Assembly: GCA_017591395.1 (NCBI GenBank)
Contig: WEDG01000375.1
Location: 239,830-303,829, forward strand
Origin: Schistocephalus solidus
Taxonomy: Eukaryota; Platyhelminthes; Cestoda; Diphyllobothriidea; Diphyllobothriidae
Length of the DNA stretch: 64,000 nt
Direction: 5' to 3'
The notes below the pieces were generated by a model. That model saw only the letters and a list, made by a program, of their open reading frames with translations, was not told where the DNA came from and did no database searches. The stretch's first letter is position 1; every line of letters starts with the position of its first letter. Of the stretch, positions 22,793-34,224 are shown piece after piece. The position numbers and the translations under genes are program-made.

Positions 22793-24362
22793 AGTATAAG
22801 TATCAGTATATTTGAGGGAGATATAGGTGAACAACCTTTTAATTCACTATTTGTACATGCGAGTTGCGGTATCAATAAATAGTATCTCGGTTTGTTGGCG
22901 AGGCAAATTGATATGAGTCAACTTGAAGGAACATAGTTGAAAAAGAGCAGACAGTGAAAAAAATCCATGTGATATTTAGGAGATAACAACTGTCGCCCTT
23001 GGGGGGTGGTCCAACGAAGGGCGTCACGGAGGTCACCTGCATCATCCCCGAAGTGCGGAAGATGCAGCCAAACACTCCCTTGCTGATTGCCGAATCCGCC
23101 GAGGGATTTCAAAGGCAGAAATAGCCGCCAAGATCATCCTTGGTCCGTTGCGGTTCAAACATGGGGAGAACGTTCATAGACCACATGACTATGGCCAGCA
23201 GGCTCAGCTTATGCGAACAGTCACGGTGTCACCGAGGTGTGCAGATAGTTAAGCAGGGAGGATCTCGGGGACCTCCCCATGGGAACTATGGGAGAGTGTG
23301 AGTCCTCAAATGAAATAATAAACATAAATAAATGTTACTCACATATAGGTAGTAGTATTCTAAATACCTTATTTTTCTGACTTCGCACTTGCAGCTTTCA
23401 GTTTGTGTTGTAGCTCGCACCATTATATTGATTCAATTTTCGCTTAAAAGCCTCCAGGGATTCCGACATGACAACATCCAGAGGAAGATTATTCAAAGCT
23501 TTGACGACTCTTTTGAAGAAGAAGTACTTCCCAGTGTCTAACATAGCTCCAGGCAGACGTAATTTGAGAGGATGATCTTTCAAGTTTGTTGTTGTTGCTA
23601 ACTCGAAGAAATCACCTGGGACAAGAACACAGTCCTGAACACGTAGTATGCGAAATGTAAGTATCAGATATCCCCGAAGCTATCTATAGCGCAAGGGAAA
23701 GAGATTGAGATTTGACAGCGGTGTTTCATAAGGCTGAGAGCCATGTCAAAGGACAAGTTTGGTTGCTTGCCTTTGGACCTACTCAAGGATGTTGATGTCA
23801 TTCGCCGCCCAGGGTCTCAAAGCTTGGATAGCGCACTCCAACGGCGGCCGCACGAAGGTTCTGAAGACTTTGGGGGAAGCAATCGGTTTTGAAGGCTGAA
23901 AAAGCTCGTTTGACGAGGTACAGAATCGACATCGCTGACTTCGCTTCCTTTGCGCAACGTAGGAAGGGTTTAAGCGAGGGCATGATCCAGACTCCCAGGT
24001 CCTTTTTGACATCCTTTTATTTCAATGGAATGCAATTTAGTCGGTAAACCGTACGATTCGAGGGATTGATTTTTCCAACTCGTATAATGTTGCAATTGCT
24101 CTCATTTAACGGCAAGAGCCGGTCCTTTGACCATTTCTGGATTCGATTTAAGTTTGCCTGCAAGTTCTCTTCGTCAGCCGCAGTTTGAATGACGCGCCAA
24201 AGTTTTGAGATCATCGGGAAACATGGCAATATGGCAGTCCAGTTCACTGGCACAATTGCTGATGAAGACAATGAACAAAATAGGGCCGAGAACAGAGCCT
24301 TGGGGAACACCACTCTCAACCTCAACCTTGGCTGACTGTTTGTCGCTGATATTGACAGAAGA
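22793..24362 (-). mobile_element. CR1-like LINE, 5'-truncated
   Basis: Read leftwards. It enters the reverse transcriptase just before SGVPQGSVLGPILFIV-type sequence (near 24,320). It continues through LNRIQKWSKDRLLPLNESNC (about 24,160-24,100) and the thumb SKRTWESGSCPRLNPS, and ends RKLNQYNGASYNTN at 23,398. A 3' untranslated part of about 600 bp follows, ending in a CTGATACT-type tail at 22,793. Several frameshifts break it. The catalytic box is degenerate: MFPDD occurs where MFADD is expected. It is the same family as the copies at 53.1, 56.6, 58.2 and 60.5 kb. Confidence 0.85.
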
Positions 24363-25578
24363 GTGACATGGAGGTCAGCTCTCTGATGTACCTTTTGTAC
24401 CTAGAATTTTATTTATCCCAAAAATATAATTGATTATTAGATATTAAGGCCGCATGTAATCAGAGGGTAGGTGCCATTGGGAAACCATTCATTGCCCGTT
24501 CTCATTCATTGCATTAGATCTGTGGGCCAAACTTTACCTGAATTTTCACCTGGAATTACGAGCTACAACATTTCCTGCTGAGAGATTTTCTATGCAAAGG
24601 ACCGAATTGGCGGGAGGAACGATACCTTGTCGTCAGCCTTAGAAAGCAAAGACCCTCTCTCGTCTGTATGGCTAATAATAGCCAAAATCGGGCGTATATT
24701 TCGCCGTCTACCAAATGCTTGACGGTGAACCGGGACCATAACTTAAACGAAAACTATGAACTGGCGGAGAAATCTTTCTTAAATGGCAATTTGAATTCCA
24801 TGCAATGGCAAGTGCCAAGCAGGATTTACGTTTTTCCGTTTGTGCAGACAGTGTTTTAGGGTGATAGTATATTCCATGTTGCCCACTTTATATTGTCCTC
24901 AAATATAACACGAATGCATTTTGGGCCACGGGAAATTAGGAAATTCATCGCATTATCCTAACCATAAACAATCTGACGTGCTTCTTAACGATCACTATGC
25001 GCTCAAAATTTTGGTATCATACAGTAATATTCTTTAATCTGAGAAATTAGAGAAAGTATGAAGTAAGGCGTATGTGGGATTTGCACGTAGATATGATCTG
25101 AGATAAGCAGCCGTTGTTGATGTAACTGGCTGTTTCATCAAGCAGATTTTCATGGCGTACGCAGACGGGCGTGTTTAGCCCCTTTAGAAATGCTGCATGA
25201 CATGTTAACCTCATCCTGACATCCTCGTCACGGTTCCAAGGAATTAGGTAAGAAACCAGCAGATGGAATGCTTATCTGTTCTATTTAAAAGCGATCGCCT
25301 CTTCAGCCACTGGTGCTGAACCGAGTCATGGGTTCACACGACTGATATAGTTTTCTCTGACGGTCGAATTGAAAAGGACCAAAATTTACTGTATAACCAG
25401 GGACCGCCAGACTACCAGAAATAATAATGGCCCTCACTTTGATGGTTCCCTTTAAACCACAACCAAACGCTTCAAAGAACATCCCGTTAGTTAGCCAATA
25501 TTTCGCACTACAGTTTTAGATACATAGTAAAGATCTTCTTTGCATTCCATCGTGCTCACATTTCAACTTAAAGTATTC
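24363..25578. other. AT-rich flank left of the tandem array
   Basis: No gene is seen. ATAAACAATCTGACGTGCTT (about 24,965-24,984) nearly matches ATAAACAATCTGACGCGCTT inside the LINE 3' repeat (about 11,842), suggesting a small fragment of that repeat. Confidence 0.35.
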
Positions 25579-25739
25579 GTGTCAGTCGCAACCGTTTCAA
25601 TGGGAAATTTGTTAACGGTAGGTTCTTTACAGTAACACCAGGAAACCAGAAACCCCAGGTTCATGATTTATTTCATGCGAGTCGATAGAACAGTATGCAA
25701 TTGGTGAATTTTTCACGCCAAAACAATTATGCTTTTTCC

Positions 25740-26746
25740 ATTGAGGTCTAAGCAGCATTTTTTCTACCATGGTCAGTGCCTGAAAAACTGGCAATTAAGT
25801 TATACCATGGCTTTCAAGCCCCTTACGGCTATTGAGTCTTTAAACCTGATGCTACATTTTCTAAATTCAAAGAGAAGAAAGAACAACGGATGTAATTTTG
25901 CAAGAACCGTAGGCACCTTTTATCACTCGCTGTAGTACACCACCTGTAAAACCCCTATTACACCCGGTCCAATATTACAAAAGCTTGTATTTGTTGACTT
26001 TTTTGATGTTGTACAAAACCAACCGTTATCGAAAAGTTTTACAAAGTGACCAATTTCCAATAACTAAGCGGTATAAGGGCAAAAAACTGGATGCTCCAGT
26101 TCCTGGAATGCTGGACTTAATATCGAGGAAAACTAATTAGCCGCAAACGGTCAACTGTGAGTTTTAAATCGTGCCATAGTTGGATCGCAAAAGAAGCCGG
26201 CGGTGTATGCTCTAATCCTTAATAAACCTGCTTCGGCAGGTTAAATGATGGTTTTGCACAGTTTTTCGTGGAGGTGGTCACTTTGCCGTCACTTATACGA
26301 GGTTTGTGTGTCAACTGCGGCATAGCTTGACCTTTTGAGTGACTGCTGAGGACTGGTAATATGAACTAGTTACGGGTAAGTAGTGTAAGTAAGGTCAGAG
26401 CTCTTTGATTAAGACAGACAATTTATCCCAGAAGAATATCGAAAGAAAATACTTTTTTATATATCAGGAGGGGTAACATTTTAAAAGACTCATAAAATCG
26501 AAGAGTGTATGGTTAAAGAAGACAAAAACATCCCAACGATAGGCAAATGTTGGATGGTGGAAATAAAATATTTCCTTGCAAGACGGGGAAAAATGTTCCT
26601 CATTGTCATCAAATGTTTTTATTAATTTTCATTTTTACATTGATTAGTTAGGTATATTGTCTAATATTAATAGACAAATGTTCATCTAATACTTTCGGAG
26701 TACGTCTACGAAGCAGGCATGCGTAATTTTATCTGTCCGTATAAAG
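25740..26746 (+). pseudogene. Left relic L of unit 1
   Basis: Homologous along its length to the minus-strand segment 62,824-61,756 (listed there). Shared blocks include TAAATTCAAAGAGAAGAAAG, the CTTGACCTTTT stretch and GTTACGGGTAAG. In the right-edge copy a frame runs YGYQTLGAFMTDVHYPLP then KFKEKKGQRMEFCKDRTH. Here the same frame has stops (KFKEKKEQRM then stop), so it is non-coding. It may be a distant member of the A/B family (GY...T...FC spacing), but that is a weak resemblance. Confidence 0.5.
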
Positions 26747-26747
26747 T

Positions 26748-26969
26748 TTGAGCGCCAATTCTGATGCCATCATAGAAAAAATGATCCGTCTTAGTGAACG
26801 GCTTCAGAACGGGTATATCATAGAGAATGTCAGTCCTTTTGACAGCAGACAGGTAATTTGTGAACTATTCAGGATATTTATTCCTCTTATACTCAAACTT
26901 CTATCGTGTGCCTTCCATCAGAAATGGCTTACGATTTCTCTTTACCCAATTTTTGGATTAATTTTGTAG
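26748..26969 (+). CDS. Open frame E of unit 1, candidate exon
   Basis: It follows an acceptor-like TATAAAG and is open for 73 codons, with a possible donor CAG|GTAATT after 26,852. It encodes SEAII/SDAIIEKMIRLSERLQ, then a hydrophobic end LLSCAFHQKWL. The II-x(6)-L spacing recalls the start of exon 2 in genes A and B, so it may be a relic of another member. It is present in all three units with few changes. Confidence 0.35.
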   Translation: MSANSDAIIEKMIRLSERLQNGYIIENVSPFDSRQVICELFRIFIPLILKLLSCAFHQKWLTISLYPIFGLIL

Positions 26970-27206
26970 CATTTATAGGAGCATGTTGGTACAATGGGCG
27001 TCCATATTCAGAAACGGAATGTCGCACATACTGCATCTCGGCTGATTTATACTCCTATATAAAGTTTGTATCTTATCATTTTTCGTTTGGGTAGCGGTAT
27101 TAATTGATATTTCCACCACTTGACTGCAATTTTCTTCCCATTCTCTGTCATGCAAATTTATTTCCAAATTTGTTCTTAGCGTGTATAATTTTCATTTCTA
27201 CATCAG

Positions 27207-27369
27207 TCAATTTCAAGACGAGCAACTTTCCCCTATCAATGTCGAGGACATCCAACTAACCTCACTAAGTGACGCAATAAATAAACATAAATTAATAAAA
27301 AAGGCAGATTGTAGCATGAGTTTGGCGAAAACCACAAAATGGCAGTCACTGAGGAATCGAAAATTCAGG
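27207..27369 (+). CDS. Candidate exon F of unit 1
   Basis: It is 163 nt between TTTCTACATCAG and a GTGACA donor (GTATCA in the other units). The hydrophilic peptide contains INVEDIQLTSLSDAINKHKL. EDIQLTSLSDAI resembles DDIILSNVADYL at the same place in exon 2 of gene B (D-I-x-L-S/T-x-V/L-A/S-D), so it is probably exon 2 of another, diverged member. Unit 3 keeps the same frame; unit 2 has an extra A. Confidence 0.4.
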
Positions 27370-28127
27370 GTGACATAATTGTAAGCTTGAATTTCTGAAT
27401 ATAAAGGGTTTCCGGATGAGTGGACTGCACTAAGACTCAAAAAATGCTTAAATTATCTAAAGCAATTTGTAAAAACGCACTGGAAATAGGAAACCCTTTT
27501 CTGTTTTGAGGAAAAATGACTTTCTTCAGGTATCTCAGAGAGTAAAAACAAATAAGTTTGGTTCTGAGATCAAATAGGTGGTCCTTACATCTTTAACTGA
27601 TTTTATTTCACCAAGATACAAAAAAGCCGGTGTGTCAAATATTGAATGTATAATGTTTTAAGAACCTACGTTTTTACAAACAAGAAACGCTGAAGGAATG
27701 TTAAGGTGACGATCTAAATGAGTAAAAATCAAACGCTGCTCTTTGATCTTGTCCAAATCGGACACATCCTTTTTTGTTTTTGTGCCTGAGCGTGCTCGTT
27801 ACTGGAATTCCTCCGAGGGATTAGAAGACAGCTTCATTACTCCGATTGAAAATTAATAGTCGTGCGCTTTTGAATGTACCAGGAAATGAATCTAAACCAA
27901 AGATATGCAGATTAATTGTTATCAGATGCAAACGTAAATTAATGGAGAGTTTCCTCGTAGGTTGTGCAAAGATTGTCTTTGAAGGGCAGGATGTAAAGTG
28001 CAATAGATTTAATTCTTCATGGGTTGCACACGGTGTTGAATTTTGCCGCGTGATAAAAATGTAAAAAGTCATCCAAAGTGCTGCCGATGACTAAGATTTT
28101 TAAAAACAACTTTGGTGATTAGAAAAG

Positions 28128-28579
28128 TTGTGTCACACGTATTTTGATGAAATATGGCCATACAGAAGCCACTATATATTTGTAAGATCACAGAAAACAA
28201 AAAGACACGTTCTTTCACACGGTTCCGTATACACACTAGACTTCTACGCCATGCACAATCACATAGTGCCATCTGCGGGCTCTTCTGTGTATCCTCATTT
28301 GACTGCGTTGCAAGGAGGGCGTTTAACGCACCACGATAAGTGCACGTATGTCAGTTTGTTTTACCCAGCATGCAAAGCGGTCGGGCTCTACGCACACTCT
28401 TCCAAATGCCCTTCACCAACATAGTGTCTGAGCTGCGCTACCAAATGATGCTCATACCGGGCTCAGTAGCTGGAACAATTGGGCTGCCCGTCTGCGCGCG
28501 CAACATACGACCTGGTCAATCAAATCAAGCTGGGTTTACAAAAAGACTAGGTAGGCCTCATGGATGCTACATGCGTTAG
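28128..28579 (+). other. Block G of unit 1, GC-richer conserved stretch
   Basis: Two overlapping open frames (28,128-28,424 and 28,340-28,579) are kept in all three units. The first reads HIVPSAGSSVYP and ends KAVGLYAHSSKCPSP; the second reads YQMMLIPGSVAGTIGLPVC. Only one, or neither, can be real. The base composition differs from its surroundings, which may mean an old insertion. No family is recognised. Confidence 0.3.
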
Positions 28580-29583
28580 ATTGTCATTGTGGCAATAGGG
28601 ATAAGAAGCCGAAGTGCACGCTTACTGCTCATGGCAAAGGTGCTGAAGTCCCGCCTGCAATGAGTGATTAGGAACGGAATCGACCTGATGGGAGATGCGT
28701 GGTGGTGGAGTTTGGCCTTCTTTGGTTGACTACAGATAAGCATATAAGTAGGCAGTGTCAAAAGTTGAGTAGATGCCAAAGGATGTAGTTTGATACTCTC
28801 AGCACTGGCCTGCCTGTCGATGAGCTTATGATTAGATGCAGATTTTCCAGGTCTTTGTGTTTGACTTAAAAATGGGGGTAGAGTAAATTAGTATCTGGTT
28901 TGTGAATGTCTTAAGCAATGCTGTTAATGGTCTTAACAGCGGCGGCTTAAGACTTACACAATATGTTAATGAAAGGTATGCGTATGTACAAGAGGTAGTT
29001 GAAATGTCAATGTTGCGATGTATTCTGCTGCCGTGGATGCGTTTCTGCCCGAGTAAGCCCAAACGGTGGTTGAATTACGTGGCGATAATAGTATCCATTT
29101 GGGCTCACTCTTTGAACTGAGTTAAAGAAACGTGATAAACTCAAGCGCGTGTTATTTTTTATATGAATTTATATACGCTGAGTGCTAAGTATTTCGCTCA
29201 CACGACAGCCTCGTTACTAACAGTCAATTTTCCGAGGCAGCGTTTCAAAAGGTGTAATGCTCGTGTAAAGTGTTGAAAAGAGCTACAGCAGCCCATTTTG
29301 AAATGCCACACGTTCACCGAACGCTAATGGCGCTGTTCAAGTGACGGTGACTTCAGAAAAGTAGTCAGAATTTACAAGTTGCTTAAGCGTATTTGACCTT
29401 AGCATCTAACAGCCATTGATCATAGGAACTTCATCAGTCATTGTTCTCCAAACGATTATATTGCCAGCCACATATTTAGCTTATCTACCGTATTTTCAGT
29501 GTATTCAGGAGGCAATATCTTACGCAAGTACGCCTTACAGGTTTGCCGAAACTGCATTGGCCTTTACAAACACAGTTTCTACT

Positions 29584-29709
29584 ACGTTCCAACGTTTCCT
29601 ATAATTTAACTGGCCTGAATAGAAGTTATCGAAAGCAGCATGTATGCTCGTCAAATCGTCTTTCGAATCTTTTAATGGGAATTTTCTCAACAATATCTAA
29701 TAGTTTTGG
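29584..29709 (-). mobile_element. Penelope-associated repeat fragment inserted upstream of A (unit 1)
   Basis: It matches the repeat at 2715-2842 and 3548-3652. The paralogous position upstream of gene B (about 51,350-51,375) lacks it. It sits between the degenerate TATA-like stretch and the start codon of A, so it lengthened or destroyed the promoter-to-start spacing. Confidence 0.65.
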
Positions 29710-29715
29710 CAAAAG

Positions 29716-31021
29716 ATGATAACGCTCGTTTGGCTATGTTATACAATACATTGTGCAATCTATTGAATTACTATAGAACGGTACTTAAAATTCGTTTGAT
29801 TTTTCAGTGCTATATGAAATGCCAGAAGCAGATATGCACAAAAATTCAGTGGATTGCACTTTTCATTTTGTTTATGTAATCTATAGGAAGGACATTTGCT
29901 TATCGATTGCAGCAGTAAATGTCCCTGTATGTCGATAAAGTGCGCTAATGTGAAAACGTTCATAAATATTAAAAATCCAAATATGATTTAAGCTTATAAC
30001 GTTGGCTTAAACTTTTTAAACCGCTTAAGTCATTGTATGACCTCTATTTATCCAACATTACTCCATTTTACACTTCCACAGAGACACGAGATCAAATTTC
30101 GAACCAAATGAACAAGCCAACCCTTCTGATAAAATAGTCCTGCTTCTTTTCTTAGAAACTTGGGGATAAGAAGATTAAGATTACAGGGTTATTGTTGTTC
30201 TTTAAACATAAATAGACACGCATGTAAGTTCGTAAAGTACTCCCGATTTTTCAATACTGCAGATCATAAAAAACTTGAAAAACTTAACTGTGAGAGACCG
30301 AGAGATATCATAGTATCGCAATTTATTATGTTTTCAGATATAACAAAAAGCCATAGCACTCACCACTACATCATTCTCAGTGACGTTGCTGAATACATAA
30401 TACGATGTGCAACACATTTTGGCTTTTCTCGAACGCTAGCGAAGGAACTCTGGCGTTTAAATTTCAGTATAATAATCAACCCAGCATTGCTCGTTTTTAA
30501 CCGCACATTTTTAAGGGAAATACAGTACGCAGAATACCTGCAGTACACAAGCATATCTCCAATTTCAAACACCGCTGTCTATAGCAAAGAAGAGGTAAGG
30601 AAATCGCATAAACCTAAACATTAACTATGTCGAAGCCGTTTATGTATCATGCATCGTGTCCATTTCTGCTTCATATTGCATGTCAATTTTCCTTATCAAT
30701 ACAATCTCTCCATCAGAGCGTAACCGATTGGAATCCTTCAGTGACCTACAGAGTGCCTTCCGATCCTATGCATTTAAATTATCGGATTAAGCATTAAATA
30801 TTACTAAAGATATAACTTTCTAGAGCGAAAACAGAACTCATCCAAATATGATTCGGCTGTTTGCTCTCGCACTGTGCAATCCATGCACATATGCCTCCAT
30901 ATGCAAAAACGAACCGGTCAACTCGGTTTTATTAGACTTGTTGCGCACGAGTGCCAGCGGGTTCTATTCGTTACTTTGGAGAGGGTTTTTGAAGGAACAC
31001 GTCACGGATTGTTATCAATGA
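29716..31021 (+). pseudogene. Gene A, unit 1: broken member of three-exon secreted-protein family
   Basis: Exon 1 is 29,716-29,780 (MITLVWLCYTIHCAIY, signal-peptide-like), exon 2 is 30,338-30,594 (257 nt) and exon 3 is 30,717-31,021. Exon 2 starts after TTTTCAG and ends before GTAAGG. It encodes CIILSDVAEYII, HFGFSRT, VFNRTFLREIQYAEYLQYT and ISPISN, with an N-x-T glycosylation site. Aligned without gaps it shares 39 of 85 residues with gene B (hand count). Exon 3 ends EHVTDCYQ. Lesions: TGA at 29,764 in exon 1, a 2-nt gain at the start of exon 3, TAA at 30,788 and TAG at 30,821. The conserved exon structure shows a once-functional gene. Its function is unknown. Confidence 0.75.
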
Positions 31022-31926
31022 GTTTTAACCCTAAAAAACACTATTGGATATGGGGTGTAGGATTGTTATCAATTAACAAAAAATATCTTGTCATTTAGCT
31101 TATCCATGTTTTAATTATCAAATTTTTTAGTAATTTTAAAATCACTAAATTGCACATGAAATTAGTGCAGGCAGTATATTTTTTAAGAGTTAGGCAAATG
31201 TTGGTGACATGGATTTCGAAAATGTTTGTCCTTGCTATTTAAATGTGACATTTAGCGGCATCAGTTGATATGAAGTTCGGTCAAATGTCCGATGTGCAAT
31301 CGAAAATCAATATTATACTGCAGAGCAGTTTAGTTTATTATAACGCTTTTTAATCATGCGCTGATTTTCATTTGAAATCAATCAACAGTCGATGACCATT
31401 TTGTAAATAAGCAGTGGGTTATATATTCAGTCGAAGCGTGACACGTTTAGCGAAGCATTGATGTAGCTTATCGGTATGTCGTATTTACTGCTCTATAAAT
31501 GGATTGCCCACAAGCACATCAAAACATCAGTTGCAATGCAACTCCTCAGAAAGCCCCTAAATTTGAAGCTCAAGTAATATTTCACTACAAACTCGGCCTT
31601 TGTGCATGCAGAATATGTTACTGCAATAAAGCAGGAGGCGTTTGAACATATATATATATAGATCAGCTACTGCTGAAATACATTTTGGCTAAAGATAATG
31701 CAGATAGCAGTAAATATATAAGATGCAGCAATAAAGATGATTTGAAAATGGACCTAAATATGACACGAAAGCTTACACAGAATATTTAAAAACTAATCCG
31801 AACCTAGTGCACTGTATATTGTTAGTAAATACAAAAGACATTTTGTTCTATCTGGCGCCTATAACTATTAATTTGTGTTGTGCTATGCTAAATTCAGAAG
31901 CAATATTAAGTTAGACTAAATAGACT

Positions 31927-32520
31927 ATGGTAAGGTGTCCATTCCATCTTCTCTTAGTCGGTGTCAAACACGTTCTTTCAGGTGACACCATGGTTGAACT
32001 ATTTTCATTATGCTTTGAAACGTACAAACATAAAATGCGGACGTTCCCGTATCGATTAAGTGTGAATTTCAGTAATTTTAAACAACTGTGCAAAATCAAC
32101 CACTCATCTCCGCCATATCGTAAATGGTTGTACATTCTGAAACTTCTTCTATTGGATGTGTTCACCCAAATTCTTTATTTTTCCTATCCTGGGGAAATTA
32201 ATTACAAAGGTTTGCATATTCCTTTTTTGGCGGGTATACGATTAAAAATTTTTATACTACAACTAAAGGCGCAGGAGGGCATTAAGGCATTTACTTTCCC
32301 CTTTCAGTATATAATTGAACTTTTAATCTTTGATTTCTTAATGCTAAGAACCTATTGCAAAAAGTTTATTCTTTTTGCAAATCCGATCTTTAATCTTACA
32401 CGGCAAGAACGGAGTACAGATATGCAATGCATTTTTCGCGTTTTAAGCAACTCTTTTCATAGAATTATTGGAAGTTTTATCGGGAATTTTAACCCACTGA
32501 TATTTCCGATTAACATTTAG
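31927..32520 (+). CDS. Open frame D of unit 1 (197 codons)
   Basis: Open throughout and kept in all three units. An acceptor-like CGTTCTTTCAG ends at 31,981, in the same phase as exon 2 of gene B. Read from there it gives GDTMVELFSLCFETYKHEM, YRLSVNFSNF and INHSSPPYRKWLY, with VNFS and an N-x-S site that align with exon 2 of A. Two hydrophobic stretches follow. Compared with unit 2 I count six substitutions, all changing the protein (one converts the final Trp codon to a stop), so there is no sign of purifying selection between the copies. It may be another family member or a long chance frame. Confidence 0.35.
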   Translation: MVRCPFHLLLVGVKHVLSGDTMVELFSLCFETYKHKMRTFPYRLSVNFSNFKQLCKINHSSPPYRKWLYILKLLLLDVFTQILYFSYPGEINYKGLHIPFLAGIRLKIFILQLKAQEGIKAFTFPFQYIIELLIFDFLMLRTYCKKFILFANPIFNLTRQERSTDMQCIFRVLSNSFHRIIGSFIGNFNPLIFPINI

Positions 32521-34224
32521 TGAACGTAGGTAAAACAAAAACTGCTGTGAATGTTGATTTAGGTTAACAAAAACAACGTATTTAATTTTTACCTCTTATA
32601 AAATCTTCAGCACGTCCCTTTATATCAGGTATTTTTTATTGAATTTATTTTCATTCACTCAAAATGTAAACTAGAGTGGCAAAAGGCATTTTATTAATTG
32701 GGACCAACAGTAGATTTTTATATCATTAAATGTCAGACTAGCTTCTGAAATGGGTTTTGATTTTAACACACACTACTTAAGTAAAGTTGTACTATTTATT
32801 ACCCTGCCGCATATTCCGGCGATTTATTTGTCCCGTAAAGATGATGTCAATTAACGTAGCTTCTTTCAGATGGTCTGCAAAAATGTATTATGAAAAAAGC
32901 TGTTTAACGTGTATTCCTTTTATTATTGAGTTAGGATATCCTCATGGTTTCTGATACAGTCTTCTAGAAAAAACTGCCAACATATTTTTCATTGTGAAGA
33001 TGTTTTAGAAAATATCTTTTTCCATAAAGTTTCTCCTTCACATATTTACATCTTTCGATTTAAAAGAGTTTCAACTTTTGAGGTTTTCTAAAAACGCAGA
33101 AGACTCATTTATAACACTTCAATTTACTGAATTTACTTCGTGGAATTTAATTTGCAAAATGTGAATCTTCTTCAGAGGAGGGAGAAACGTCCGATAGTAC
33201 GCCTCACGGATCCTACATGTGTTAGAATTTCGATGAAGCAATATACATGAGCCAAAGAGCACGCTTCCTGCTCACATCTCATGGGCTAAATTCGCGCCGG
33301 TTTTGGGCATTTTGGTACGGATTAGGCCTAAATGGAAATGCTTGCTGGTGGTGTTTGGCCAACAGTGGTCCATTGCATGTAAGCAAATATGGCATCCGCA
33401 CGAGTATGTCTATTCGCTTGAGAGTTTCAGCAGTTCTTAATGGTAACAACATGGGTGGTTCAGGACTTTGCCTGCTTGTTTAGGATGGACAGTCGAAGGT
33501 TAAACATGGGCTTAACGTTGCGATGAGCTATGCTGCCGTAATGCAATGCCGAGGTTACATTGCAGAAACATTTGAGGTAATTGCGGTGCATGCATAGTGA
33601 TGCTACTGGCGACGAATTGCCAGTATCAATCCGATGGATTTTTAAAGGACCGAATAGGCATTTTCATGATATGAGTTTGTAAAATATATTGTACACAGGT
33701 TGTGCTCGATTCCAAATCACTTGTGTAGGGAAATATTAGTATCGTTTGTGGCTTACTGTGTGGTCTAAAGAGAATTTTAGGTGTCCACCATGCAACGCAC
33801 GGCTTTTAAAGCAACATGGTATGATTTTCTATATTTATTTTTGTACGCTGAATGCTGAGGATCTCATTCTCTAGCCACTCTCTGTTGCAAAAGTCAATTA
33901 TTTGAGGCAGCACTTCACAAGATATTTTGGTCATGCGAAGTGGTTAATGGGTCTAAGACAGCCACTCAGGTATTGCCACACGTTTAGCAAACGCAACTAG
34001 TGCTAACAAACCTTTGCAGGGAAAATAGACAAAAATACTTCATTTTTCAACTACAACTACAATGTGTCAGTCGCAACCGTTTCAATGGGGAATTTGTTAA
34101 CAGTAGGTTGTTTACAGTAACAAGGAAACCAGAAAACCCCAGGTTCATGATTTATTTCATGCGAGTCAATAGAACAGTATGCAATTGGTGAATTTTTCAC
34201 GCCAAAACAATTATGCTTTTTCCA

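Larger units (their letters stand above)
25579..34063 (+). repeat. Tandem unit 1 (about 8,485 bp)
   Basis: First of three direct copies. The boundary is set where GTGTCAGTCGCAACCG begins here, at 34,064 and at 42,553. It contains, in order, the left relic L, open frames E and F, block G, pseudogene A, open frame D and the upstream part of the B side. Units agree over their whole length with scattered substitutions and 1-4 nt indels. Unit 1 is the most distinct of the three: for example it reads SANSDAII where the others read SANSEAII. Confidence 0.95.

Noticed and set aside
26226..26250. Hairpin CCTGC-TTCG-GCAGG, terminator-like.
   Set aside because: Units 2 and 3 have lost one pair, and the homologous relic C does not form it. 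It is ordinary decayed sequence.
28340..28579. Block G as a confident gene.
   Set aside because: Two overlapping frames are equally conserved because the units are recent copies. No splice signal or homologue decides between them.
31927..32520. Frame D as a seven-transmembrane receptor.
   Set aside because: Only two hydrophobic stretches are seen, and no receptor motif.
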